Of a stretch of DNA of 64,000 nt, positions 46,714 to 57,720 are shown one piece after another. The position numbers and the translations under genes were made by a program. Location: positions 1,426,001 to 1,490,000 of the forward strand of contig JACZZP010000018.1 of assembly GCA_015183035.1 (NCBI GenBank). Direction: 5' to 3'. The stretch is from Meloidogyne chitwoodi. Its lineage: Eukaryota > Nematoda > Chromadorea > Rhabditida > Meloidogynidae. The notes beneath the pieces were generated by a model. The model was not told where the DNA came from, did not search any database, and saw nothing but the letters and a program-made list of their open reading frames with translations. Every line of letters starts with the position of its first letter. The stretch's first letter is position 1.

Positions 46714-48728
46714 ATGAAAAAATTGTTTCAAAAAATTGTATATTATTTTATTATTCAATGCTTATTAGTTTTATTAGCTATTAATTTGGTTAAATCAGTG
46801 GTTAATACTGGTGTAAATGGAGATGTTGAAAGTAGGGGAGTAAAACGTTCTCTTTTAAATTCAATTTCTGAAGAGAGTACTCAAGAAACAAACGAAGAAG
46901 AGATTAAAGTTAAAAAATCCGTTAGATTTGCTCAAGAAGAGGACAAAGAAGGAAATGAAATTCCAGTAAAAAGCGCTCCCGAAAAAAGTAAAAAAAAATT
47001 TTATTTATTTTTTCTTTAAAAAAATAATTAATTTATTTAAATCATAAAAAAAGTTGCGAAAAAATATCGAAATTTTAAAAACTTGCTTAGTTCCCATTTT
47101 TGACTTTTGACAAAATTTAGTATTTTTCATGTATTTTTGTGTTTTTTACATAAAAAATACATTTTTGTGTTATCCAAATTATATATGAAAAAACAAAAAT
47201 ACAATATAAAAATACATAAAAACAAATACATTAGTAACACAAATTTTTTTTCATGTATTTTTGTATTTTCTTGCAAGTTTTTGTACTGTTTCTTCACTGC
47301 CCAATTTTCCTAGCACGAAATTTAAAGAGTAAAATTTTTAAAATTTTCCTCACAAACCCTTCACTTAATCTAATAATTAAGAAAATAAAAGTTTTCATTT
47401 TAGCTGAAGAACCTGAAGATGTGAAAAATGTTGAAACAAAATTTTTTGAGGAATTAAAAAAACTTAACGAAGAAGGAAATAATATAAAAAAATACGAATA
47501 TTTAGAAAAACAAATAAAAAAAATTAATTATAATATTAACCATTTACTCAAAAAAGATTCTAAATTTAAAACGTTAAAAGAAATGTGGGAAGAAATTAAG
47601 AAAAAAGTGGAAAATGAATTTAATGATGATGAAATGAAAAAAATTAAGAATAAACTTAATGAGCTTCAAAAACTTAGAACAAAAATTGATAATGAGAATG
47701 ACATATTTTTAGAAGGAAAGATAGGAAAAACTATTAAAAATTTGAAAAAAGCGATAAAAGAAATTAAAAAGTTAAATCCAAATATTACAGATTTTTTAAA
47801 AAATGAAAAAGGATTTGAAATGTTTAAAGAAATGGTAAAAGGAAAGCAAGAGGAAATAGAAAATGAATTGAATAATGCACTTAACCATGAAAACGGAGGG
47901 CAAGAGAATGATAAAGTTTTAATAAAACAAAAGTTGAACGCTTTAAATGTAAATTTATTAATTTAAAAGGGTTAGAGATGAGATAGGAATGGGTCCCGAT
48001 CCCGTTTCCCGGTCTTTTTTCCCGGCTTTTTTTTGAGTCACCGGGATCGGGAATTGTTCGAGTCCCAGCCGGTCATTAAATTTCCAATTCCCGGTCCTTT
48101 TCCCGGTTTCTCGGTCGGGACCCGCTTATTTTTGGACCTGGAAAAAAACGGGAATTCTCGGTTTTCCCGGTCGTTCCATTCTAAAATTTCCCGTTTCCCG
48201 GTCCCGGATTTTTTAAAAATTCCGGTCTCTACTTCAAATATTATAGTATTTTTTGAGTTTGTTTATTCGGTCTCAAATGTACTTTCTTTCTATAAAAAAT
48301 ATTTTTTTTTTAATTTTCAGAAATTAAATGCAAATCTACAAATATTAGATAACAATAAATTAAAGAATTTATTAAACTTGAAACGTTTATGTATTATTGC
48401 CACTGATAAAGAATTCAAAAATATAATACAATTGGAATATGTAAATATTGGTTATTTTGAAGATATTTTAAAAGATATTAATGGATATTTAAATCAAATA
48501 GGTATTGAATTTGTTGAAGAGAAAGATGAGAGTGAAATGACACAATTAGAAGAAGAAAATCATATAAAAGTAGAAATTGGAAAAGTTTTGAAGGAATTGA
48601 AAATTGAAAAAAAACATATAAATTTTAAAGGAATACTTCCTAAAAATACTTTGTTTCACAAAAAATCAAATGGTTACATGAAAATTAATGATAAGGAAAA
48701 CCAAATTAAAATCGCACAAGCCGTTTGA
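46714..48728 (+). CDS. Secreted coiled-coil family, member F (intact, about 408 aa)
   Basis: Exons 46714-46987, 47404-47948 and 48321-48728, all in phase with no stops. Signal peptide residues 1-28 (MKKLFQKIVYYFIIQC to NLVKS), then an acidic/Ser-rich linker with VKKSVRFAQEE, shared with member E (KKRVRFVDQE). Exon 2 holds two related helical modules of about 50 residues: KKINYNINHLLKKDSKFKTL and, later, KEIKKLNPNITDFLKNEKGF. Exon 3 has KLNANLQILDNNKLKNL, YLNQIGIEFVEE and ESEMTQLEEEN. There is no membrane segment after the signal peptide, so it is predicted to be secreted or vacuolar. Function unknown; an effector role is inference. Confidence 0.85.
47972..48233. mobile_element. GC-rich palindromic MITE in member F intron
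   Basis: Ends GAGATAGGAAT-type and ATTCCGGTCTCTAC, with repeated CCCGGTC and CGGGATCGGG inside; same family as 37997-38160. Confidence 0.75.
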
Positions 48729-49708
48729 GTAAAATATAACAAAAGTAAAAATGTTCAAAAACTATATTCTAACCTCAAAATCCAACAAAATTTAAAAATC
48801 CAAAAATATATATTCTTTCAGATAAAAAGGCATGACAGTTTATTTTTCATTAAAACACATTTTGGATGCCTTTCTATTAGAGAGTGCCTGTCTATTAGAG
48901 AGGGGATTCCCTTTAGAACTTTCCCGTTATTCCCTTCTTTAATTTAAATCCCTCAGAATTATAATCCACCGAAAAACAAACAGAAAAATAAAGATTAAGT
49001 GAGACTCAAATGGGAGGATAATAGAGTACCTACCATTTTAATAGAGAGAAAGCCTATATATTAGATCCCGGAACGGGAGATCATTTTATATTTCAAGACC
49101 CTGTTTCTTCAAAATTCCAAGATCTACTAAATGAATGTCTTTTTATTAGAGAGAATACTTTTTAAATATTTATTATATTTTGAAATTCCCTACTCTTTAA
49201 ATGTAAAAAAAAACTTTTAATATACCGCCAAACAATTATTCAATTTATTTATATTAATTTATGCTCGAAAGTTGAAATTTGAACAAAAATTTTAAAAAAA
49301 TTAAAAAGTTACACATAAAATGAAAGTGATTTTTGAGAGAATTTTAGAGATAAAAAATGTTCAACTTATCATCCAAAAATTTTAGTAAAAAATTTTTTAT
49401 TTTTAAATTTATATTTATTTTAGTCAAAATATACCCCCAACTTTTATTATTTAAAAAAATTCAATTTTATTAAAACAATTATTTATATTAAATACAATTT
49501 ATTTAAATTATTTTATTATTTTATTTTTTAAATTTATTTCATTTGTATAAATTTTTTGGGAAAAGATTTTATTTTAAATGAATGTGATAATTTAACAACT
49601 TTTGTTCAATTAAATGTGGTGGGCCAATTGTCGCATGCCCAATTGTCATTATTTTTTTGACTTTTTCCAAAAAAAAATTATATTATTTTTTATTTTTTTG
49701 CTTGTTTT

Positions 49709-49905
49709 AATTAGAGATAGGAACAGGATCGGGTCCCGATCCTGTTTCCCGATTTCCCGATCCGTTTTCCTGATTTTTTTGAGAAATCGGGATGAAATCG
49801 GGATCGGGAATTCCTGGTTTTCCCGATTCGGGTCCCTCCCGATAAACTTTCAATTCCCATTTCCCGATCCCGGTCCTGGGTATTTTACATCGGGAAATCG
49901 GGAAA
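49709..49905. mobile_element. GC-rich palindromic MITE copy downstream of member F
   Basis: Starts AGAGATAGGAACAGGATCGG and continues with repeated TCCCGATCC; the right end is degraded. Confidence 0.65.
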
Positions 49906-50083
49906 AATATTTAAATTATTTGCTTTAGTTTGGCATAAATTTTTTAGTTTGGCGTTACGTTTCTTACATAAAAAGAAATTAGAGTCCGATTTTAGAACAA
50001 ATATAAATCAAAAATAAATTAACCATTATTATCTATCACAATCCTAAACATAATGCCTTTCCTAAAATTAGTTTTATTATCTA

Positions 50084-50509
50084 GTGTTATGTCTGATAAT
50101 CATTCAATTTGGAGTGTTGAACGAGTTAGAAGAGGAGCCTGAATGTTTGAGTCCAGTTGCCAAACAATCACTTACATTTTTTGATGAAGTTTTAGAAGTT
50201 GCTAGTTCTAGTAAATGTACAGTTTCTCAAGAAAATAAAGCAATAGAACAAGAGATCAAAATTTATTCGGAAATGCCGAATTTGGATCCAAGAGCGAACC
50301 CATTAGATTGGTGGAGAGAAAATGAGATGACATTCCAGAAATTGGCTTTAATCGCTCGTCGCTTCCTTACGGCACCTGCTACCAGTGTTGCTAGTGAACA
50401 GTTGTTCAGTACCGCACGTGATACTTACGATTTTAAGAGATCAAAATTAACTCCTGAGACTGCGGAAATGATTATATTTTTGAACAAAGCTATTCCATCA
50501 CTCAATTAA
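50084..50509 (+). pseudogene. hAT transposase C-terminal fragment
   Basis: An open frame whose last about 80 residues are a clear hAT dimerisation (hATC) domain: [36 protein letters not shown] and [20 protein letters not shown]. The zinc finger and RNase-H-like catalytic part are missing. Likely a source-type transposase for the many 8-bp-duplication MITEs here, though that link is not shown. Confidence 0.92.
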
Positions 50510-50565
50510 CATTTATTAAATTGATGTTGAGATGAATAAATTTATTAATTTATAATACTTTTAAC

Positions 50566-51332
50566 CAGAGCTGCCAGATGAAAAAATGAAAAATCCGCAA
50601 ATTCATCAAAAAAAATCCTCATTTTGGGCAAAAATCCTCAAATTCACAGGAAAAAATCCTCATTTTTGGACAAAAATCCGCAAATAATAAAAATGCTTAT
50701 TAAAGTAGAAATTTTTTAATAATGTTCATATTTTTCTTTATTAATAATAGATTTTAATAATTTATTATTGGAAATAATCATCTTGTAAAATTCTGTGCAT
50801 GAAAAATCATAATTAATCTTTACTTGGGTTAATGATTTGACGCGCCGCAGGCGCAAAATTGCTCCACCCCAGAAGATCGAACCAAAAGATCGTTCAACCA
50901 ATTAATACAATTGCTAATTCGGTCAAATATCTTACAACTAGTTGGTATTGCACAAACTTGGATATATTGGGAGTGTTTTATTATTTTTCCGTTTAAGTGA
51001 TTGGCCCAATTGGTTGAATCATTTGGGTTGACACCGAAAAATTTTGGAGATCTAATGTACTCTAGTTAACTAAAATTTACTTTTCAGCGCCGCAGGCGAA
51101 AAATTTTGGAAATTTTTGTAGTCTAGTTGCCAAAATTTACCCAAAAATGGCAATTTTTAATTAAATTTCTGAAAAAACATCAAAAATATCCAAAAATATC
51201 AAAAATCCTCAAAAATCCTCAAAAAACACCAAAAATCCGCAAAAATCCGCAAATCCTCATTTTCAAAAAAAATCCTCTTCGATTTCTTAAAATCCTCAAA
51301 ATGAGGATAAATCCTCACATATGGCAGCCCTG
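50566..51332. mobile_element. hAT-like element with CAGRGCTGCCA ends
   Basis: Ends CAGAGCTGCCAGATG and CATATGGCAGCCCTG; exact 8-bp duplications CTTTTAAC (50558-50565, 51333-51340). The interior is mostly AAAATCCTCA / AAAATCCGCA repeats plus a CGCCGCAGGCG segment. It starts 56 bp after the hAT transposase fragment. Confidence 0.92.
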
Positions 51333-51374
51333 CTTTTAACAATAGTTACGAACATTTTTCAAGTTAAACGTGTT

Positions 51375-51546
51375 TTCAAGAAATTTAAAAATTTCCCGAT
51401 TTCCCGATCGGGACCCGACAATTTTCTGATCGGGATGAAACGGGATCGGGAATTCCCGATTTTCCCGATCCGGGTCCCTCCCGATCGTTCAATTTTTAAA
51501 TTTCCCGATTCCCGATCCCGATTTTTACAAAATTCCTAACTCTAGT
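51375..51546. mobile_element. GC-rich palindromic MITE abutting RFT1
   Basis: Repeated CCCGATC and CGGGATCGGG, ending AAAATTCCTAACTCTA only about five bases before the RFT1 start codon. It therefore forms the immediate 5' leader or promoter of RFT1. Confidence 0.75.
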
Positions 51547-51550
51547 TTTA

Positions 51551-54441
51551 ATGTCAAAAACTTTTATTGAAATTTCAAAAGATTTAATTGGTGGCCAATT
51601 TTTATTAAGATTATGTTCTTTTCTTTGCAATTTTGCTCTTTTAAGACTTACAGATCCTTCACTCTTAGGATTTTTCAATGTCAGGTTTATTATTTTTTTA
51701 AAATTCAAATATTTATTTTTTAAAGAATTAATCTTCTTTATAATACTATTGGATTTCTTTCTCGAGAACCTGTGAGGAAATTATGTTTAAGTTCAGACAT
51801 TTCTTTAACAGAGGTTTGCAATTACTCTTATATCAGGTTTATTTATAAAATTAAAGAAAACTAATATGTTGTTCTGGTGTAGTGGTAGTGTTTTTGGTTC
51901 GCTTGAATACTGGCAAGGTTCGAGTCCCTTTGGCGTTCTTATTTTTCTCTAGCCTTTCTTAACGCTAAAAATCAATTTTAAAAACTTCAAAATTTTTTAA
52001 AATCTTTTATCTATTTAAAAACACCATTTAAGTTCAATTATTGCTTTATTAACAAGCACATTATGTTGTAACTTATGGTTTTTCTTTTGGACTGGATTTT
52101 CTGAGCTTTCAATTTGCGATGCTTCTTACCTTCTTATACTTGTTGTTTTTAGTTTTTCTATATTTATAGAGCTTCTTGCAGAACCTATAATTATTGAACA
52201 ACTCAAATCTGGAAGGTTTCTTTTCAATTTTTTAAATTAAAATTTTTTCTTTAGAACAAGGCAGTATGTTTTCAACGGCGCTATTTTGTTATTGCTTCAA
52301 AAATGTTTAACTTTTACGTTGCTTCTGTTTAAAATTAATCCTTTTGTCTCTTTTAGCCTTTCTCAGGTTTATCGTTTTATTAATTAAAAAATTTTGGGGA
52401 TTTTTATTTTAACCGGATTTTTCGTAAAAATTTTTACATGAAAATTTTGTCGAAGTTTTTTTTAATTTTTTAGTTAATTGCCTCTCTAGTCTATCTTTAC
52501 CTTTTTATTCATAATAACAACAATAATCTATTCAAACTGTACAAAACTGGTTTTTTACAAATTTTTAATTTAAAAAAATTAAATGAGGAACGTTTTCAAT
52601 TGCTCAAAGTTTATCTTTTTCATTCAATTTTGAAACAATTTTTAACGGACGGAGCTAATTTTTTGATGGTTTTTTCTGACATTGTTCCTCTTAAAATACA
52701 AGGTTTTTAGAAAATAATTTTTTGGTAAAATCGATCTTTATAAAATTTGCGGACAAAAATAAACTTGCGGACAAAATTTGCGGACTTTTTCATTCTTTTT
52801 TAAATTATTTTAAATTAATTTTAAAAATTAATTTTAGCAGTCTATGATGCAGTAGATCGTTTAGCTAGTTTATTTGTTCGTTTAATTTTACAACCTTTTG
52901 AAGAATCTGCTTCAATTTATTTTTCAATAAATTTAAAACGTCAAAAAAATGAAGAAAAAGAAGAAAAAAATAATTTAATAAAAAATAATAAAATACCCAA
53001 AAATGTTTTGGAAACATTTTTAATTTTTACAAAATTAATTTTAATTTTTGGTTTAATAATTTTTCCTTATGGCTTTGCTTATGCTAAATTGGCTGCTTTT
53101 TTGTACGGAGGAATTTTGTTTGAAGAAAATAAAGGTTTTTTTAATTTATTTTTTTAAATAAAGGTTTTTTTTAATTACTGAATTAATAAATAATCTTTTC
53201 TTTGTCTTATTAAATTAAAAAAATTTTTTGTTTTAAAAAAATAATTTTTTACTCTTACAAAGTTTGCGCCGAAATTTTCCTATTTTATTGGGCAGTGATT
53301 TTTCTTTCCTTCCACAGGTTTGGGGTTTTTTCGGCGCAGCATTTTATCTGCTTTTCTCTATTTTTCATTTTTTTTAATTTTTTTAGCAGATCAATTGCTT
53401 TCATTATATTCAATTTATTTACCTATAATAGCTATAAATGGACTTTTTGAATGTTTTGTTTTTGCACAATTAAATGCTGAAAAGGTTTTTTTTAAATTTT
53501 TTTAAATTAATTTAATTTTAAAGGTCCTAAAACATGCAAAATTCTTTATTTTTTCTGTTTTTGCCCATCTTTTATTAAATTATATTTTTGTTAATATTTT
53601 TGGTGTTAAAGGATTTATTATTGCAAATATTTTAAATTATTTGGCAAGAATTTTGTTTAATTGGAATTTTATTAAAATTTTTATAAAAGAGGGAGAAGAA
53701 GAAAAAGAAGAAAAAAGTTTACAAGAAAAAATTAAAATAATGTTACCGAGTAATTATTTGTAAGATTTTTTTAAATTTAGAAATTAATTAAAATTATTGG
53801 GAAATTATATTAGAGGGTCCACCCCATCAATTTTTTCTTTTTTAAACAAATTTTTACGCAGAAGACTTGATAAAAATGGTGTTGATCAAATGGGGTGATC
53901 CCATTTTAGAGTTCCCGTAATTTTTAAAAAAACTGTGACCGTGAGTTTGAAATATTTTATCGATCGAGACTTTAAACGGGAAAGCGGGAATTCCCGTTTC
54001 CCGGTATTTTCTAAAAAAATCGGGAAAAATGACCGGGAAACCGGCGGGATCTGTCCTCCCCGTTCCGGACTCTTAAAGTAAATAAATTAATTTTCAAAGA
54101 ATAAAAAAACCCCCAGGGAATCTTTAAAAAACAAAATTTAAAAAATATTTCCTCTAAGATTTTTAAAAAATTAAAAAATTATTTTTTTAAATAGATTAAT
54201 GGCTATTTTTGTGACTTGGATAATTCTTTTTACTTCTTCATATGTAAAAATTAAAAATATTTTTTTTTTAATTTTAATTTTTTTTCAGTATTTTTATTTA
54301 AAAATAATAAATAATATTTTATTTCAATTTATTCATCTTTTTATTGGAATTTTATTACTTTTGTTTATCGGAATAATTTTTATTAAAAATGATTTGGAAG
54401 AATTTAAACAAATTAATTTAAAAGAAGAAAAACTTTTTTAA
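51551..54441 (+). CDS. RFT1 homologue (ER glycolipid-translocation membrane protein)
   Basis: Multi-pass ER protein needed for N-glycan assembly (Man5GlcNAc2-PP-dolichol step). Nine exons, the first 51551 to about 51683, later ones about 51728-51836, 52033-52215, and on to 54441; roughly 500 aa of mostly membrane helices. RFT1 signatures: DPSLLGFFNVRINLLYNTIG, FLSREPVRKLCLS, ELLAEPIIIEQL, DGANFLMVFSDIVP, VYDAVDRLASLFVRLILQP, FEESASIYFS, FGFAYAKLAAFLYGG and AINGLFECFVFAQLNAEKV. The human family is of similar length (541). Intron 2 contains a tRNA-like sequence. The gene interrupts the tandem array between members F and G. Confidence 0.93.
51868..51939 (+). pseudogene. tRNA-like sequence in an RFT1 intron
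   Basis: Box A TGGTGTAGTGGTAGTG (Gly-like) and box B GGTTCGAGTCC followed by T runs. Stems imperfect. Confidence 0.5.
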
Positions 54442-55513
54442 AAATTGAATATTTTAAATTTAAAAATTTTTTTATTATTAAAAATAAAATTTATTTGAAA
54501 AATTTTTTGGGAGGGCAAAAAGACTCTAATCCTAAAATTTAATTTTGAGTCTGACAAAAATCACCCTTAACACTAAAATAAAATCTTTTGATTAAAATAT
54601 AGTCTAATGTGTGGTAGGTATTTTGGTCATTAGGTGTTCTGATCCTGTTATTTTATTTACAGGATTTACCCCAAAAATAATCGAAAAATGTTCTAACATG
54701 TAAATACTCATACCTCGGTAAGAAGTATGAGCAAAGTCGAAAATTCCAAGCACTGCTAATAAGGTTAATGAGCTCGAAAAGATCCATTTTATTAGTAATA
54801 ATTGTTTAGAACAAGAAAAATAAAAATTTGCGAAAAATGAAATACTTGACGAAAATCATAGATAAAATAAAATATTTAGACAAATCTGATATCAGATTCG
54901 TGATAAGCGCCCTCGATAGCCCACGAATACCAAGTTTCACGGAAATATAAAAAAAATTTTTGGGACCAGGATTCTTACGTTTGTCGAATATCCTTTACCG
55001 TAAGATAAATTTAAATAAATAATTTAATTTTTATTTATTTAAAAAAAATTTTTAAGAGAGAAAGAAGGGCATTGTTTAATTGATTTTTAAGAGGAAAAAG
55101 GGCATTTTTCTAAGGCATTGTTAAAGGTCAAATAAATGATTTTATTTAAATTAATTATAAAATCAAATGATATGATGTGACAAATCATTTGACATTGCCA
55201 ATATCATTCAATCATAAGAATTATTTGTTTTATAGATGAAAATTTAAAAAAGATTTAGAGAAAAAGAAAGGTTAGAGAAGAGAATTGAGTAAATGTTAGA
55301 GAAAAAAATAATGTAAAATTAAATTATTGTGAGAGAAGGGTATTCTAGAGTCTGAGATAAAAGAATAAAAACAATTTAATTTTTTAATAAAATTTAAATT
55401 TTTTTAAAATTAAGACCTAAGAAAATTGAAAAATTCAGTTGTAATAGCTTGTCGTTTTTCTATTTGATACTTTTATTTAAATATTTTTTTTTTCCAAATT
55501 TATAGGTCCCCAT
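54442..55513. other. RFT1 3' region and upstream segment of member G
   Basis: Degraded repeats to about 55000, then the unit-upstream sequence shared with other members (GAGAAAAAGAAAGGTTAGAG). No coding sequence supported. Confidence 0.5.
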
Positions 55514-55938
55514 CAGAGGTGTGAGGAAATTTTCGTTTCGTTTCGCTTTTACGAAATTTTCGTAGATTTTTGACGTTTTCGTTTCGTCAAGAATCATTTT
55601 CGTTTCGGGTTTTCCTAATAAATATTTTAGTTTTCGTTTCGTTTTTTACTATTTTCTACGAAAATAACGAAATTTTTTTTTTTAACAAAAACATCAAATT
55701 TGATAAAAATTTGAATAAAATTTAAATTTTTTTAAAGATTAAATATAGATTATATACCTATAAGAAAGTATTTTTATATAAAAAGTTGTCTTTTTTAGAA
55801 TAATTCAAAGTTATCAACCAACAAAACTAAATTTGATTTTTTCGTTTCATTTCGAAAATTTTAACATATTTTTGTTTCGAAAATATTTTTTTATATTTTT
55901 CGTTAAGAAGTCAAAAATTTTATTTCCGCACACCTCTG
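55514..55938. mobile_element. hAT-like element with CAGAGGTGTG ends
   Basis: Ends CAGAGGTGTGAGGAAATTTT and TATTTCCGCACACCTCTG; flanks GTCCCCAT and CTTCTCAT match at 5 of 8 positions. The interior is TTTTCGTTTCG repeats. Confidence 0.8.
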
Positions 55939-56005
55939 CTTCTCATCATAAATTTGAATTTCCCAAATTTCTGTCTCTGACCAATTCTCATATCTACCTT
56001 CTAAC

Positions 56006-56953
56006 TAGTGACCGGCGCAAAAGTGTCTGTCCGGATTATTTGTTTCTTATCAAATTGTGCAGTGTAGCACAGTCTCTCGCTTTGTGTCTAACAAAAATCC
56101 GGAAAATTTGCTGTGAGAGCATTTACTACAGCAGACGCGAAGTGCGGGGGTACACCCCAGTTAACCGCAGGCCCAGTTGACCGCGCCCAGTTGACCGCAG
56201 GCCCAGTTTGCCGCAGCAATGGATATTATATACGGGGAATATAGCATAATTTTAATGTTGAGTAAAAATTTAGGGGTCGCTTTAGTATATGGGGTCCGAG
56301 CTCAGAACATGTAATACATGTCATTCGATTCCTCTCGTAGAGCTGAGCACAAATATATAAGAATTTCTTATCGAAGATAAGTACTCGCCGAGTTACAGAT
56401 CCTTAAACTTTCAAAACCATATGGAGGTCCAAGCTCATTTTGGAGAAAAAAGTAAATATGTGTATGATAGCTCATTCTAAAGAGCTCTTCGAGACCTATC
56501 GAATGAGACCAAAATTGTCGAAATTGAACTATTTTGAAGAAAGTTATGAAGGATCGAAGTTTGCTGGAAACACGTCAAACGGACCTATTGGGAGTGTTTT
56601 ATGACTTCTTCATTTGGGAGCCCATCTCTCGTTGGCTTTTTGGTACATGCGTTATTCTACGGCGCAAATTACAACAAAATAATTAATTCAGTGATTAATT
56701 GGTAGAGGAGGTTTCTTATGTTTTATGCTAGGATTGATAGAAGAGCGGCCTTGGACATGCGGTCAACTTGGCTTGCGGTCAACTGGGCCGCAGTCAACTG
56801 GCCTGATCCCCGGTAAAATAAACAGTTTTCTGTTTAAATGCTCTCACTGGATTTTTCCGGATTTTTGTTAGACACAAAGCGAGAGACTGTGCTACACTGC
56901 ACAATTTGATAAGAAACAAATAATCAGGACAGTCACTTTTGCGCCGGTCACTA
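56006..56953. mobile_element. Large hAT-like inverted-repeat element
   Basis: 948 bp with inverted ends of about 105 bp beginning TAGTGACCGGCGCAAAAGTG and exact 8-bp duplications CTTCTAAC. The interior has GCGGTCAACTGG / CCAGTTGACCGC repeats and two regions related to other foldbacks (GAGCTCTT..GAATGAGACC). Equivalent unit-upstream sequence in other copies reads straight through this site. Confidence 0.92.
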
Positions 56954-57234
56954 CTTCTAACATTTTTAAATATTTAATTTTTAAAACAAATACTCTAATA
57001 TTCTTCTATATGTCTTTAATATATAAAAGGGGAGGAGTTTATTTAATTTTCTTATAGACGTGTGCCTGTCTTCTCTCCTTCAAAATGAGTCCATATAAAT
57101 TAAAATGGAAATTATGGGGAAATCAAGCAGTCTTTAAATTTAAAATAGAAAATTCCTATTACATCTTCCAGATTCTTATATTAAATTAAAATTTAATTTT
57201 TTATTAAATTACAGTGGAAAACAAAAGTTTTTTA

Positions 57235-57683
57235 GGTACTTTCCTGTTATCTCCCCCCATTCCTTTTTCAACTCAAAATGGTCAATGGACATAATGGTCA
57301 AAAATTCATTAATAAGGATTAAATTAATATTTATATACATAAATACATATGATCCAGAATCTGCTGCTAACACTCAAAAGATTGAGAGACTTTGGGGTTC
57401 AGTGAAGTGGAGAAATAAAAAACATCGGGTAACAGCAAGGCATCATTTGGAAAGTTATTTAGCAGAATTTATGTGCAGACAAGAAGCGAAAGATGAAAGC
57501 TTTTTTGAATGGATTCTTAAAAAGATTTCTGACATTTGGCCTCCGAAATAATGTTTTATTTTTCCTTCATTTTTCATAAATACTTACTAGTTAATTTAAT
57601 CCTTATTAATGAATTTTTGACCATTATGTCCATTGACCATTTTGAGTTGAAAAAGGAATGGGGGGAGATAACAGGAAAGTACC
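57235..57683 (+). mobile_element. Merlin element inserted just upstream of member G
   Basis: 449 bp with inverted ends of about 85 bp (GGTACTTTCCTGTTATCTCC) and exact 8-bp duplications GTTTTTTA (57227-57234, 57684-57691). It contains a transposase fragment. It ends 37 bp before the member G start codon. Confidence 0.95.
57285..57551 (+). pseudogene. Merlin (ISXO2-like) transposase C-terminal fragment
   Basis: The stretch [20 protein letters not shown], then [14 protein letters not shown] and [12 protein letters not shown], is the C-terminal part of an ISXO2-like DDE transposase, including the NTQ-IE-W motif with the last acidic residue. The N-terminal zinc finger and the first two catalytic Asp are absent; the first about 23 residues are terminal-repeat sequence. 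Confidence 0.9.
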
Positions 57684-57720
57684 GTTTTTTATTTTGATTA
57701 AATTTTTTAGAAAAAAAGAA

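Noticed and set aside
49614..49928. 104-aa open frame rich in Phe/Arg/Gly
   Set aside because: Translation of the CGGGATCGGG palindromic MITE; similar frames appear in every copy.
55833..56180. 115-aa open frame
   Set aside because: It spans two transposon ends (55514-55938 and 56006 onward) and is chance coding.
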